Below, in pieces: positions 10,009 through 19,880 of a DNA stretch of 64,000 bases. The notes under the pieces were generated by a model that searched no databases, was not told the origin of the DNA, and saw only the letters and a list, made by a program, of their open reading frames with translations. This DNA comes from Flagellimonas eckloniae (GTDB taxonomy: Bacteria > Bacteroidota > Bacteroidia > Flavobacteriales > Flavobacteriaceae): NCBI RefSeq assembly GCF_001413955.1, contig NZ_LCTZ01000002.1:3823501-3887500 (forward strand), in the 5' to 3' direction. Within the stretch, counting starts at the first letter, position 1, and every line of letters starts with the position of its first letter. The position numbers and the translations under genes were made by a program.

Positions 10009-10323
10009 TCACTTCATATAGAAAACCTCTTCTAACGGATGGGAAATTGGTGAGTTATCCGGATTGGTTTCCATAATGTCCGCCATAAAAGCCCACCATT
10101 TTTTTACGATGGGATTGTTTGAAAGTTCCTGTGATCCCCCTTGACCTGAAACCTTTTGAAAGGCAAAGAGTGTATGAGTTTCTTCATCCAAAAAAATAGA
10201 ATACTCACTTACTCCTGAATCCTTAAGAATTTTTTTTAACTCTGGCCACAATTCTTTGTGTCTTTTTATATAAACATCTTTTTGACCAGGATTTAATTTC
10301 ATTTTAAAGGCTAGTCGTTGCAT
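10009..10323 (-). CDS. rhaM: L-rhamnose mutarotase
   Basis: A 104-residue protein with clear RhaM (DUF718) signatures: RLAFKMKLNPGQKDVYIKRH with the catalytic-type His22, HKELWPELKKILKDSGV, YSIFLDEETHTLFAF, and KKWWAFMADIMETNPDNSP near the C-terminus. It interconverts alpha- and beta-L-rhamnose in the cytoplasm, consistent with the absence of a signal peptide. It is the last gene of the ten-gene unit starting at 25325 and links the extracellular rhamnosidases to rhamnose catabolism. The length is normal for the family. Confidence 0.93.
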   Translation of the reverse strand: MQRLAFKMKLNPGQKDVYIKRHKELWPELKKILKDSGVSEYSIFLDEETHTLFAFQKVSGQGGSQELSNNPIVKKWWAFMADIMETNPDNSPISHPLEEVFYMK

Positions 10324-10357
10324 TCCGTGGATTTTGTCAGCTTACTCAGAGCAGTTT

Positions 10358-11185
10358 TTAGTTCTTCTTGTATTGGAATTCTTTTTCCAAACTCACATTT
10401 TCAAAGTCAGTATTATCCGGAAGCACAAAATGGTAATCGGTCTTTTTATCAATACCAACGTTTAGGATATTGGAGGATTTAAAATCCATAACATGGCCAC
10501 CAAGCTTTTTATCGTCAGAAATAAAATGAAAATGAAATCCTTTTACGTTGATATTTCCGATGAAATCAGGGCAATAAAAACCAACAATGGTTCCAGAAAC
10601 GTCATTGCCTTCAAAAATAGGCCTATTGGGGATAAGCACGTCAAGTCCTTCGTCAAAGGGAGGTTCTTGCTTTTTGAGTCCACCACATTTCATGTAGTTA
10701 AAAACTCCATTAATTTTGAATACGTAGAAGAAATTCTTTGAGGGGATGGTCTCTAAAAGATTTGATTTTAAAAGCTCGATGTCAGTGGTCGGTTGATTTT
10801 TTAATTCAATCGTGATTTCTTCATTGAAAAAAGCGGCGTTTGCGTATACGATGGTATCCGAATCTGCTCCTTCACTAATGGAACCATCTTCTCGAACACG
10901 ATAAGCGATTCCATCAATCATCACCATTTCACCATCAAGTAGGTTAAAGGAGCCAAGTCCTGTGTCCCCCTTCGTTTTTAAGGTTGCCACAGAAAGGTCC
11001 GCATCAAAAACCTTATTGACAAAAGCCCACCAAATACTGTAATGGTAATAGGTGTCGTTTACCATTACGGCCCTTTCACTACTATCTTGTTTTTCATCAA
11101 TTTTTTTTGCAGTGGGTTTTTGCTCATTGCATCCAAAAAAGCACAATAAAAGAAATACAATACTACATCCACTTAAAAACCTCAT
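10358..11185 (-). CDS. Acetolactate-decarboxylase-like lipoprotein (BudA/AlsD fold)
   Basis: A 275-residue protein with a lipobox (LCFFGC19). The domain matches alpha-acetolactate decarboxylase: SFNLLDGEMVMIDGIAYRV with Glu86, FFYVFKINGVF, KKQEPPF, GTIVGFYCPDF and GFHFHF-x10-HVMDF. The zinc ligands of known enzymes (H-x-H-x10-H) are present as His218, His220 and His231. The active-site Arg of characterised enzymes, expected about 49 residues before the first His, falls on Gly168-Gly169 (KCGGLKKQ). Export to the envelope and the missing Arg argue against classical acetoin synthesis. It lies between a Gfo/Idh/MocA oxidoreductase and rhaM, so a sugar-acid or ketone-handling reaction is conceivable. 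The fold is secure; the function is not. Confidence 0.8.
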   Translation of the reverse strand: MRFLSGCSIVFLLLCFFGCNEQKPTAKKIDEKQDSSERAVMVNDTYYHYSIWWAFVNKVFDADLSVATLKTKGDTGLGSFNLLDGEMVMIDGIAYRVREDGSISEGADSDTIVYANAAFFNEEITIELKNQPTTDIELLKSNLLETIPSKNFFYVFKINGVFNYMKCGGLKKQEPPFDEGLDVLIPNRPIFEGNDVSGTIVGFYCPDFIGNINVKGFHFHFISDDKKLGGHVMDFKSSNILNVGIDKKTDYHFVLPDNTDFENVSLEKEFQYKKN

Positions 11186-11191
11186 ATTGAA

Positions 11192-12502
11192 TCAATACTT
11201 TCTTTTTTTACGTTTTCTCATTTTATTCGCTTCAGAATCTCCAACAAACTTCTCTTTGTATGGATTCCATTGTAACGGTCTATTGAGTTCATAAGCGATA
11301 TTGGCAATATGGCAAATGGATGCAGAACGATGTCCTGTTTCCACGTCACATATGGGCTGTTTCCTGCTTTTGATGGTATCTAACCAGTTTTGATAATGAT
11401 TACCTTGGTCATTAAACAAGCCTTTAGGGTCACTTCCATTGGGCATTAGTATGTTCTTAGGCGTAGTTTCGATAAAGCTTCTGCTCACATCCAAAGTTCC
11501 TTCGCTACCTATAAAACGAACGGCCCAGCTTCTGCCAAAATCTTCATGCACTAGTTCTACACCATTTTCATAGAACATTTGCAAACCCCTTACTGCATTA
11601 GGGTCTTTGGGAGGAATAAAAGATACTGGACCCGTGTTGTCCATGCCTAAACACCATTGGGCAATATCGAACATGTGCGTGCCCCAATCTGCTAGCCTTC
11701 CACCACCAATCTCTCTAAACTCCCGCCAATCCGGGTAGGACTTCACGGCTTCAGGAGCAATGGTATGATGATAGGTCAGCAGTGGTGCCGGCCCACACCA
11801 TAAATTCCAATCTATCCCTTCTGGCGTGGGTTCTGCGGGTAAGTCATAAGTACGATAGGGATCTCCAACATTGACCAATATTTTTTTAATTTCTCCCAGT
11901 TTTCCAGAGGATACTATTTCATGGGCTTTTTTAAATTTTGCCCATGATCGTTGCATACTGCCAACCTGTAGTACACTATCATATTTTTGTAGTGCATCCA
12001 CCATGTCCCTACCATCTTTAATGGTATTGGTCATGGGTTTTTCACAATACACATCTTTCCCTAATTTCATGGAATCAATGGCTTGTTTGGCATGCCAGTG
12101 GTCTGGAGTGGAAATAACTACAGCATCTAAACCCTTTTGCTGCAAAAGCTCTTCATAGTTCAAATAAGTAGTTACTCCTTTATAGCCTGAAACGTTTCTT
12201 TTTTCTGCATAATAGCCCTCGACCAATTCTTTGAACCACTCTTGTTTTGGTGTCCACACATCGGTACCAGCAACAATTTGTGCTTGGGTATTGCTCAGAA
12301 ACTTGTTGGCGAGGATTCCCCCTTGTTTCCCGAGGCCAATGTATCCCAAATTGATTTTGTCGTTTGGAGCTGTAAAGCCCCTACCTAAAACATGTCTTGG
12401 TACAATAGAAATTAGACCTGCGGTCAACGCAGTATTTCTGATGAATTTTCTCCGGGAGATGGATGCCTTGGTATTGCTATTGGTTTTCTCCTGTTTTTTC
12501 AT
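11192..12502 (-). CDS. Gfo/Idh/MocA family oxidoreductase with Tat signal
   Basis: A 436-residue NAD(P)-dependent sugar oxidoreductase. The Tat-type leader is SRRKFIRNTALTAG (about residues 15-28). The Rossmann motif is LGYIGLGKQGGILA. The conserved signatures AVVISTPDHWHAKQAI and DVYCEKPMTNTI contain the family's EKP motif. GGGRLADWGTHMFDIAQW is the GGG-x-(D)-x-G-H motif of the C-terminal domain. Export through Tat suggests a periplasmic enzyme with tightly bound cofactor. The seventh gene before it encodes a GH106, and it is followed after 6 bp by the acetolactate-decarboxylase-like gene. Oxidation of a sugar released from ulvan is inferred. Confidence 0.88.
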   Translation of the reverse strand: MKKQEKTNSNTKASISRRKFIRNTALTAGLISIVPRHVLGRGFTAPNDKINLGYIGLGKQGGILANKFLSNTQAQIVAGTDVWTPKQEWFKELVEGYYAEKRNVSGYKGVTTYLNYEELLQQKGLDAVVISTPDHWHAKQAIDSMKLGKDVYCEKPMTNTIKDGRDMVDALQKYDSVLQVGSMQRSWAKFKKAHEIVSSGKLGEIKKILVNVGDPYRTYDLPAEPTPEGIDWNLWCGPAPLLTYHHTIAPEAVKSYPDWREFREIGGGRLADWGTHMFDIAQWCLGMDNTGPVSFIPPKDPNAVRGLQMFYENGVELVHEDFGRSWAVRFIGSEGTLDVSRSFIETTPKNILMPNGSDPKGLFNDQGNHYQNWLDTIKSRKQPICDVETGHRSASICHIANIAYELNRPLQWNPYKEKFVGDSEANKMRKRKKRKY

Positions 12503-12543
12503 GTTTGATTTTTTTGATTTTGTCCAATATTTATCTTAATCCA

Positions 12544-13830
12544 TTACGGTAAACAAGGATGTGTAAGTTGTTGTAAGTTATCACTTCCTTTAAGTTCAGA
12601 AGCTATTTGGCAGTATTTTTCAATACTCAGCATACTCCCTGAAGTTACGAACATTCTTCGTAATCGTTCTATGGCTTTGTCCATATCACCTAGCTGTTCG
12701 TAAGGCCAACTGTTTTCTTTATTTAAGTATGGATAAAGATAGTCATATGCTTTTTGCATATCCCCATCAGGTGATTTTTGGTTCCATAAATCTACATTGA
12801 CTCCCTCTTTTCTTCCATAAAATGCAAGTTTTGTAAGTCCTGATAGATTTAGAATGCTATAAGTAAGCGCCTTTGTTCGCTTAAGCTCATTAGGTTGACT
12901 CCCATCAGCTTCGATATGCTCGGCAATTCTTTTTTCAAAAACATTTTCCAAAACTGCCTTTGCTTCAGCTGTTTTATCGAAGAATAACAACAGCGCTACT
13001 TCTTGGACGTCGTATAATGTACCGTGATTATTGGTTCTAGATTTTTCAAAAAGTCCAAATTCGCTGGTCTGTAGCCATTTGAGATACTCGTCCATCCACT
13101 GTTTAATAGCACTGTCCAAATCAGGTTCTAGCAATTGATTTAGTTGCAAAATTTCTATGGCAGTCAGGATATTAACGACACCTGAGAATTCTATGATGCC
13201 AAAACCCCTTCCCGTATTCTCGCCGGGTATGCCTTGGGCGTGATTTAAATTGGGGTTCATTCTAGTGGCCTCATCCACAAACCAGACCTTTAGAAGTTTT
13301 TTAATTTTATCGGCATATTTTTCATCATCAGAAAAGAAGTATGCTAATGAAAGGCTACTTACGTTATTGAACATTTTGTTTTTGGCAGTTTTATCTACAT
13401 TCTCCCCTCTAGTGACCGGGTTGACTTCACCATCTTTTCTTATCCATGGAAGTCCGTCCGTTTTTTCTGGATCTGGCCACCAATATGGTGCCAAGCTCAA
13501 ATAATCATGCTTATCGCCACTGGCTGCCACTTTCTTTTTTTGTATTACAGAAAATGGACCTTCTTCTAATGCATTATCCGCAGCTTCAAGCAATTTTTCG
13601 TAGGCTGGCAGATACGTTTCCGATTCATTTTTTATTGCTTGTTTCACCAACAATAAATTGTCGTAGTTGAGGCTGGTCAATGTACTACTTATAACAGGTA
13701 TGGTATTTGTTTTCGGAACATGGTTTTCTTTGGGATCATTTTTATTTTCTGCTGTAAAATCCTGCCCAAAAGTATGGGCCTTTACAAAAAAGATAACTAA
13801 AACCGCTAATTTAAATGAGTTGATATACAT
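12544..13830 (-). CDS. Alginate-lyase-superfamily polysaccharide lyase (PL38-like)
   Basis: A 428-residue exported protein (signal ending HTFGQ). It carries alginate-lyase domain (PF05426) signatures: YLSLAPYWWPDPEKTDGLPWIRKDG, NPNLNHAQGIPG, GRGFGIIEFSG, SRTNNHGTLYDVQ with the NNHG motif, and DGSQPNELKRTKALTYSILNL. This combination is typical of PL38, which acts on glucuronan- and alginate-type uronates. Ulvan fragments are the likely target here. It is in a tight minus-strand operon, 5 bp after the GH105 gene stop and 41 bp before the oxidoreductase. Confidence 0.8.
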   Translation of the reverse strand: MYINSFKLAVLVIFFVKAHTFGQDFTAENKNDPKENHVPKTNTIPVISSTLTSLNYDNLLLVKQAIKNESETYLPAYEKLLEAADNALEEGPFSVIQKKKVAASGDKHDYLSLAPYWWPDPEKTDGLPWIRKDGEVNPVTRGENVDKTAKNKMFNNVSSLSLAYFFSDDEKYADKIKKLLKVWFVDEATRMNPNLNHAQGIPGENTGRGFGIIEFSGVVNILTAIEILQLNQLLEPDLDSAIKQWMDEYLKWLQTSEFGLFEKSRTNNHGTLYDVQEVALLLFFDKTAEAKAVLENVFEKRIAEHIEADGSQPNELKRTKALTYSILNLSGLTKLAFYGRKEGVNVDLWNQKSPDGDMQKAYDYLYPYLNKENSWPYEQLGDMDKAIERLRRMFVTSGSMLSIEKYCQIASELKGSDNLQQLTHPCLP

Positions 13831-13835
13831 ATGGC

Positions 13836-14963
13836 CTATTCTAGTTTTAATAACTCACTTCCTGCCAATAAAAAAGCTCCAGTACCATAGTTTTGCCAGC
13901 TATCCTTGGTTGCAGGTTCTGGACTAGCGCCTATATCCTGTACCCAACCAACCATACCATTTTCATGCTGACATGCCACTAAAGCCTTCCAGGCTTTTTT
14001 TACCTCCGGGGTATATTTGGTTTCATCAAGAATGCCATTGTTCACCCCCCATGCCAAAGCATAGGTGTAAAACCCACTTGCACTTACTTCACCATGGTCA
14101 AATGATTCGGGAGACAACAGACTGGTTCGCCATAATCCATCATCTTGTTGTAAAGAAGCTATTCGGGATGCCATTTCCTTGTAAAGATTCAGGTAGAAAT
14201 CATAATGCTCATACTCTTTTGGTAAATCGGTTAGTATTAAAGCTAGGCCACTAAGTACCCATCCATTTCCTCGGGCCCAGAATATTTTCTTGCCATTTGG
14301 TTCTTTTAAATCCTCATCATTTACACCCCATTGAAAACGGGTATCTCTGGCAAAAAGTTTTTCCTCTTTATCGTATAATAGGTCATAGGTTTCCATGTAA
14401 TACTTGTGCATGGCATCTAAGTATTTTTGTTCTCCAGTTTGTTTGGCATAAACCGTAATTACAGGCGGAGCCATAAAGAGCGCATCGCACCACCACCAAA
14501 GAATTTTTTTCTCTTTTTTCTTGTCCGTCCCGTCTTTCCATGAGTTTGGTTCGTAGAGGTGAGTGTCCAAAAATACTTTTGTTGGTCCAAGGTCGACTAA
14601 GTTCTTCCTTGTAGCATTGGCATAGAGGTACATATACGAAATGGCGACATCATCAGCATGATATGTGCGGTATAGTGGTTTCCATTCATTGTAATACCCC
14701 ATCGTTTTTAAAGCAGCTAAAAAAATGGGATTCTTTGTTGCCTGATGGGCTTTACTTACCCCAACATAATATGCTCCGTTGGTCCAGTCTGTTGGCGCCA
14801 ATGCAAAAATTGGATGTGCTTCTTGCCATTCTAAGGCTTTTACCATGGCTTTTTCAATTTGCACCTTATCCAAAGTATTTTGTGCGAAGAGGTTCGAACA
14901 GGCTAAAAACAAAATTAGTGCTATGCCTTTGCGTTGTAATTTTTGTGATAGTTTGCTTTTCAT
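13836..14963 (-). CDS. GH105 unsaturated uronyl hydrolase
   Basis: A 375-residue (alpha/alpha)6-barrel enzyme with a signal peptide ending NLFAQ. GH105/YteR-like features are [69 protein letters not shown] and [18 protein letters not shown]. It removes the 4,5-unsaturated uronate left at the non-reducing end by PL28/PL40-type lyases. In Formosa agariphila the GH105 of the ulvan locus has this role (recalled, not checked). It lies directly downstream of the heparinase-like lyase. Confidence 0.9.
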   Translation of the reverse strand: MKSKLSQKLQRKGIALILFLACSNLFAQNTLDKVQIEKAMVKALEWQEAHPIFALAPTDWTNGAYYVGVSKAHQATKNPIFLAALKTMGYYNEWKPLYRTYHADDVAISYMYLYANATRKNLVDLGPTKVFLDTHLYEPNSWKDGTDKKKEKKILWWWCDALFMAPPVITVYAKQTGEQKYLDAMHKYYMETYDLLYDKEEKLFARDTRFQWGVNDEDLKEPNGKKIFWARGNGWVLSGLALILTDLPKEYEHYDFYLNLYKEMASRIASLQQDDGLWRTSLLSPESFDHGEVSASGFYTYALAWGVNNGILDETKYTPEVKKAWKALVACQHENGMVGWVQDIGASPEPATKDSWQNYGTGAFLLAGSELLKLE

Positions 14964-14983
14964 TGTGCTGTGTTAGAATAGTA

Positions 14984-17617
14984 TTAGTTATGGTGTGTTG
15001 GAGTATATGACTTCATATGATTTGCTCCTGACTTAAGTATGATTTTTTTGGTTGTACTTACCTTGGGTTTACCATCTTCAAAAGAGATAAACACTGCGGC
15101 TGTTTCTTCTTTTTCAACTTTGACACTTAAATTCCCATAATTCAAAGCACTGCCATCACCTATATAAGTTGAAAATAAGTTGTTACGTTCATCTAGGGTG
15201 ATAACAGCATAGCGCCCGGTGAATGATAATTTTTCTTCTGAATCAGTATACATATCCAATGGAGATTCTTGAATGATAATGTATTGTTTTAAGGGTCCAC
15301 TGGAAGATTCACTTGTAACTTGAAAACCTTTGAATATACCGTCATGCTCTATTTTAGTTACCGATGTAAGATGGCTCTGATTGTTGCTGATGGGCTCATA
15401 GATTACTGCAAATGGATTATGCCATGCCTCACCATTTTGCCGAACAACAAGAGTAGGGGTCTTTGCATCACGATACACTTTAGGACCTTCTAAAGTGGGT
15501 GGTGCCATGGTTTTGGTGTAGGTTCTATTTTCATTACCCATGATGAAAGCCTTCATACCAATAGATGTTTTGGCAAGTTTTTCCGCTTTGAATACCGCAG
15601 TAACATTTTCTTTAAATGTATCACTAGACTTAATTTCTTTGAAATAATGCCAACCAGGGTGGCGAGCTTCTTTGTTATTTGTCCAGGGTTTGTTTTTGGA
15701 ATTTGAATATCGATTGGGGTCAGAAGTTAAGGTTAGTTCTCCTTTGCTATGTTTTAATTGAAGAGATTCTCCAATGTTGTGGTAAATGTAATCATGGAAT
15801 TCATTAGGTAACTCAGATTTGGAACGGAACACATCGATATAATATCCGGTAGTGGGTGAAGTTCTCACAATACCCATGGTCCGTTCCTGTATTGCTTCTG
15901 CATTATCGCCTTTATCATCTTTAAAACTTGTCATTGAGAATGAATGAAATGGTGATACAGGTTTTTTTTCTGGCCTAGGTTCAACGGCAATTTGTGCTAC
16001 TGTATTAATTTCCAATCCGGCCCAGCCACCTTTACCTTCAGAAGCACCATTGACCACCACGGTATTGTTAGAAGCAAAAATCCGATAGTAATTTTCATGG
16101 ATTTCGGTTCGGTATGTGCTACGGCCTGCTTTATTACCTAGTACGAAACCTTTGCCATATAATTCCATGAACATTCCTGTAGCATGCCCATGAACATAAT
16201 GACCACCACCAACAAAACTCATTAGGCCGTCTTTGGGATTATTGGTTTCACTCAGATTTCGTTGCAAAACAATACCGGCAAAAGGTAACTCATCTGTTGT
16301 AGGCAAGGGATAGTCTTTAACGCTACCCTCAATGCTAGGTTCAAACCAAAGTAACTTAGTGGGTTCACCATAATATGTGGCACTATAACTTCTCTCCTTT
16401 AATTGAAATCTCTTATACTTTTTATCGGCAACAGCACTATTGATAAGTGAGCCAAATTTATCTTGTAATATTTCTAGTTTTTCAAGTTTAGCTAGATGAT
16501 AAGCAGTTTCATAGGCATGATGATTGGGACGATATTGGCGATGGCCATCACCAAAGCTAAGCGTTTCTGTTTTATTGGGATAGGTCAGAAAATAATCTTT
16601 GGGCAGTACCTCTAAAATATGGGAATTGTTATTGCCCAATTGTAATGAAGGTCGATATTTGACCATGATTGTCATCAAATACGTCAAAAACCGATTTACT
16701 CCGTTTGAATAATTGATGCTCTCGGGCCAATCCCCACCATAATCAAGATAGTGGGCGCTTATCTTTTCGAAAGCATCTTGGCGTCTGGTATTTTTTGTTA
16801 AAAAATAGGGCAGTAGTTCTTCACGTTCTTGTTCATTATCCAATGCCAAGATGTTGCCTACCAAACTTGGAGATTCCAATATGGGCCAATTACAGTTTAT
16901 AATCCCTCGTTCAAGTGCGAGGTCAACATAAGTTCGAAATACCTTTTGGCCATTTGAAAAATCAAAAAGTACCATTTCAGCTGCTGCTAAATCATACACT
17001 TTTCCATCCTGCTTTAGATACGAATGCACAAAATCATAAATGATGGGCAATTGTGCTCCTATTTCCCTTGCCTCGCGAAGATGATCTCTGATGTAAACCC
17101 AGCCTGCATTGTGATATTCTTTTTTTATGGGGAGTTGAAGCAGGCCATTGACAAACGTATGAAGTATGGTAGCTGCGTATTCCGCATACGATTCTTCTTC
17201 CGTCAAAAAATAAAGTACACCACAATCTACAGCAGTTTGCAAATAATGCATCATTAGGTCTTGTTCCTGTCTGTCCTTTCCATTAAAAGAGATGTATGTT
17301 TTAAAGGGAGGGTAGTTTTTGGCTTTATTTAAATCCAAATTCCATGGTAGTTGGAATAGGTAACGTTCTTTATCTTTTTGATACTGTGCGATATCTTTTT
17401 CAACCCTTTTCTGGAATTTTTTATAGTACTGCTTTACTTGAGGGTAATCTTTAATTTTTTGTAAAATTTCAGTTTTATCAGCTGGTTTTACCCAAATTAA
17501 TGGACGCTCTGGTGATTGGGCAAGTAGCTTATTGCTTACTATAAGCATACAGGTAATTATCAAAGTCAAAACTTTTAACTTACTATACCTTATTTTTAGT
17601 TGTCGACCCATACTCAT
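14984..17617 (-). CDS. Heparinase II/III-like polysaccharide lyase, possibly PL40 ulvan lyase
   Basis: An 877-residue protein with a signal peptide near residues 16-34 (ending LLAQ). The N-terminal helical half carries YIRDHLREAREIGAQLPIIY and NYSNGVNRFLTYLM. The middle has the heparinase II/III signature GHYVHGHATGMFMELYGKGF, then ENYYRIFASNNTVVVNG, leading into beta-sheet. The family cleaves uronic-acid-containing glycans. The length and setting recall the endo-acting ulvan lyase P10 (PL40) of Formosa agariphila. It overlaps the upstream GH3 gene by 4 bp (ATGA type), so the two are translationally coupled. The PL40 assignment is tentative. Confidence 0.72.
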   Translation of the reverse strand: MSMGRQLKIRYSKLKVLTLIITCMLIVSNKLLAQSPERPLIWVKPADKTEILQKIKDYPQVKQYYKKFQKRVEKDIAQYQKDKERYLFQLPWNLDLNKAKNYPPFKTYISFNGKDRQEQDLMMHYLQTAVDCGVLYFLTEEESYAEYAATILHTFVNGLLQLPIKKEYHNAGWVYIRDHLREAREIGAQLPIIYDFVHSYLKQDGKVYDLAAAEMVLFDFSNGQKVFRTYVDLALERGIINCNWPILESPSLVGNILALDNEQEREELLPYFLTKNTRRQDAFEKISAHYLDYGGDWPESINYSNGVNRFLTYLMTIMVKYRPSLQLGNNNSHILEVLPKDYFLTYPNKTETLSFGDGHRQYRPNHHAYETAYHLAKLEKLEILQDKFGSLINSAVADKKYKRFQLKERSYSATYYGEPTKLLWFEPSIEGSVKDYPLPTTDELPFAGIVLQRNLSETNNPKDGLMSFVGGGHYVHGHATGMFMELYGKGFVLGNKAGRSTYRTEIHENYYRIFASNNTVVVNGASEGKGGWAGLEINTVAQIAVEPRPEKKPVSPFHSFSMTSFKDDKGDNAEAIQERTMGIVRTSPTTGYYIDVFRSKSELPNEFHDYIYHNIGESLQLKHSKGELTLTSDPNRYSNSKNKPWTNNKEARHPGWHYFKEIKSSDTFKENVTAVFKAEKLAKTSIGMKAFIMGNENRTYTKTMAPPTLEGPKVYRDAKTPTLVVRQNGEAWHNPFAVIYEPISNNQSHLTSVTKIEHDGIFKGFQVTSESSSGPLKQYIIIQESPLDMYTDSEEKLSFTGRYAVITLDERNNLFSTYIGDGSALNYGNLSVKVEKEETAAVFISFEDGKPKVSTTKKIILKSGANHMKSYTPTHHN

Positions 17618-19869
17618 TTTTCCAATCTAAATTTTGCAGTTAGATTTTCTTTTGAAGAAGTTCCCACCATGACGCTGTAGTCACCTGGTTCTAAAATTTT
17701 CTCCATTTTTAGCCCTGTGAATTCCAGCATTTTTGGTACGATGGTGAAAGTGACCGTTTTTGATTCATCAGGATTGAGCTCAATTTTCTCAAATCCATTT
17801 AACTCTTTGTCAGGTCGTGTCACAGAACCTATCTCATCTTTAAGATAGAGTTGCACCACCTCTTTGGCTTTCATTTTACCTATATTGGTGACTTGAACGT
17901 TAACCGTAATTTCTGAAGTTGATGTCATTGTTTCCGAAGAAAGACTAAGGTTACTGTAAGCAAATTTTCCATAGCTCAAACCAAAACCAAAAGGATATAA
18001 GGGACCATCTTCTAAAAACAAATAGCCTTTTTTATTGTTGATTTCCTTCATGCTGTAATGAAAGGGTAGTTGACCGATAGAACGCGGTACGGTTACAGGT
18101 GATTTACCAGATGGGGAAACTTCCCCAAAAATGATTTTTGCCATAGATGAATCTCCAAATTCACTCAAGTCCCAACCATCTAAAATAGCGTCCGCTTTTT
18201 CTGAAATTGTATTGACTGAAAGGGTCCTTCGGTGTTTTAAAACAACAATGACCGGTTTGCCTATTGCTTTTACCCGTTTTACCAATTCGTCTTGGGCGCC
18301 GACAGGGTCAATTGTGGCACGATCACCCAATGCAATATTAAAGTAAGCTTCTTTAGAGGTGAATTCATCCCCACCTAGAAACAGGATTACTACGTCCGAT
18401 TGTTTTGCTATATCCAAAAGCTTGTCCAGTTCGTCAGGTGTGGTAGAACGCATTTTTGGTACACTTGTATTCCCATCGGTCAATTCAAAACCCTGTTCGG
18501 CAGTAAATGTAATCGTGTTTCCTGCAACTTCTTCAAAAGCGGTTTTGGTTCCCTTATCTAGTAACGGACCCAACAGCGCGATTTTCTGCTTTTCTTTTTT
18601 TAAGGGGAGGATGTCGCCTTCATTTTTTAGAAGGATGATAGATTCCAAATCGGCCTCTTGTGCCAACGCTAAAGAAGCTTCGGAACGCACTTCTTTTTCA
18701 ACTTTTTTAATATCAACATACGGATTATCAAACAGCCCAAGAATCATTTTTGTCCGCAGTACCCGTTTCACGGAACGGTCAATCATTTTTTCAATACTTG
18801 GGTCTTTTTTGACCATTTCAGGCAGGTAAGCATACGAATCTTCGGCATACAAATCAATATCAATGCCGGCAACCAATCCCATCAGGGCTGCTGCTTCTGG
18901 GCTTTCAGCCACTTTCATAAAGTAGTACAACCGGGCAATATCGTTGGAATCGGAAACTACATAACCGTCAAAACCCCACTGGTCTCTCAAAACTCCGGTA
19001 AGCAATTCTGGATTTCCATGACTGGCAACACCGTTTAAATCACCATGAGAGGCCATGATTCCCAAGGTGCGTGCTTCCTTTACCGCCGCTTCAAAAGGTG
19101 GGTAAATTTCGTCTATCAATGTTCTGGGCGAAATTTCTACTGCTGCGAAATTGGATCCGCCGAGCACTTGTCCATAACCAGCAAAGTGTTTTGCAACCGC
19201 TCCAATGTGTGTTCCATTGCCAAGGCCTTCATAATTACCTTGAACTCCTTTGATAGCATTGACGACCATTTGAGTGGTCAAATAGGTGTCTTCCCCAAAC
19301 GCTTCCGACATACGGCCAAACCTTGGGTCTCTTACGATATCAGCTTCGGGAGAGTGGCACATGTGCATACCGCGTAAACGGGCTTCTTTACCAACTACAT
19401 CCCAAATTCGATTGACCAGTTCTGGGTTAAAGGAAGCCGCTGAGGTTATCGGACGTCCAAATTTTGTACAGCCCTCGGCATCTACACCATTGTAGGATTC
19501 GGTTATAAATAATGCAGGGATACCCCATCGATTACTTTTAATTATATATTTCTGAAGGTCATTGTTCAGTTTAGCCGCTGCCAATGGCGAAATATGTTCT
19601 CCAGGATTTTTAATGCCGGCTATACCGAGTTTTAATTTTTCAGTAACCTTTTCGGATAGTACTAGTTTTCCTTTTTCATCTGATTTCACACCGATGTTGG
19701 CGTGAAAAATTCGCATCTGGGCTACTTTTTCTTCCAATGACATTCTTGGCAATAAATCTTCAACACGTTCTTCAATAGAAAGAGACGTGTTTTGATAAGG
19801 CATTTTGTTCTTTTGGGCACTTGCGCTAATTGCCAAAAGCAATAGATAAAATAGAAAACGGTATTTCAT
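17614..19869 (-). CDS. GH3 beta-glycosidase (beta-xylosidase/beta-glucosidase type)
   Basis: A 751-residue three-domain GH3 enzyme with a signal peptide ending ISASAQ. Domain 1 shows ESYNGVDAEG, SPEADIVRDPRFGRMSEAFGED, AVAKHFAGYG and GYVVSDSND, where Asp307 is the expected nucleophile. Domain 2 covers ILPLKKEKQKIALLGP to SPSGKSPVTVPRSIGQLPFHY. The fibronectin-III-like tail begins near YPFGFGLSYGKFAYS. In ulvan loci GH3 enzymes are assigned beta-xylosidase activity, so xylose release is the leading guess. It sits between GH43 and the heparinase-like lyase. Confidence 0.9.
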   Translation of the reverse strand: MKYRFLFYLLLLAISASAQKNKMPYQNTSLSIEERVEDLLPRMSLEEKVAQMRIFHANIGVKSDEKGKLVLSEKVTEKLKLGIAGIKNPGEHISPLAAAKLNNDLQKYIIKSNRWGIPALFITESYNGVDAEGCTKFGRPITSAASFNPELVNRIWDVVGKEARLRGMHMCHSPEADIVRDPRFGRMSEAFGEDTYLTTQMVVNAIKGVQGNYEGLGNGTHIGAVAKHFAGYGQVLGGSNFAAVEISPRTLIDEIYPPFEAAVKEARTLGIMASHGDLNGVASHGNPELLTGVLRDQWGFDGYVVSDSNDIARLYYFMKVAESPEAAALMGLVAGIDIDLYAEDSYAYLPEMVKKDPSIEKMIDRSVKRVLRTKMILGLFDNPYVDIKKVEKEVRSEASLALAQEADLESIILLKNEGDILPLKKEKQKIALLGPLLDKGTKTAFEEVAGNTITFTAEQGFELTDGNTSVPKMRSTTPDELDKLLDIAKQSDVVILFLGGDEFTSKEAYFNIALGDRATIDPVGAQDELVKRVKAIGKPVIVVLKHRRTLSVNTISEKADAILDGWDLSEFGDSSMAKIIFGEVSPSGKSPVTVPRSIGQLPFHYSMKEINNKKGYLFLEDGPLYPFGFGLSYGKFAYSNLSLSSETMTSTSEITVNVQVTNIGKMKAKEVVQLYLKDEIGSVTRPDKELNGFEKIELNPDESKTVTFTIVPKMLEFTGLKMEKILEPGDYSVMVGTSSKENLTAKFRLEK

Positions 19870-19880
19870 GCGTATTATCG

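Noticed and set aside
13934..13940. TATCCTG half-site inside the GH105 gene
   Set aside because: Coding position, no tandem half and no promoter role, since the following genes are closely spaced in the same operon.
18359..18829. Plus-strand frame of 156 codons
   Set aside because: It is fully antisense to the GH3 gene, whose motifs are intact; Ser/Phe-rich composition is typical of a shadow frame.
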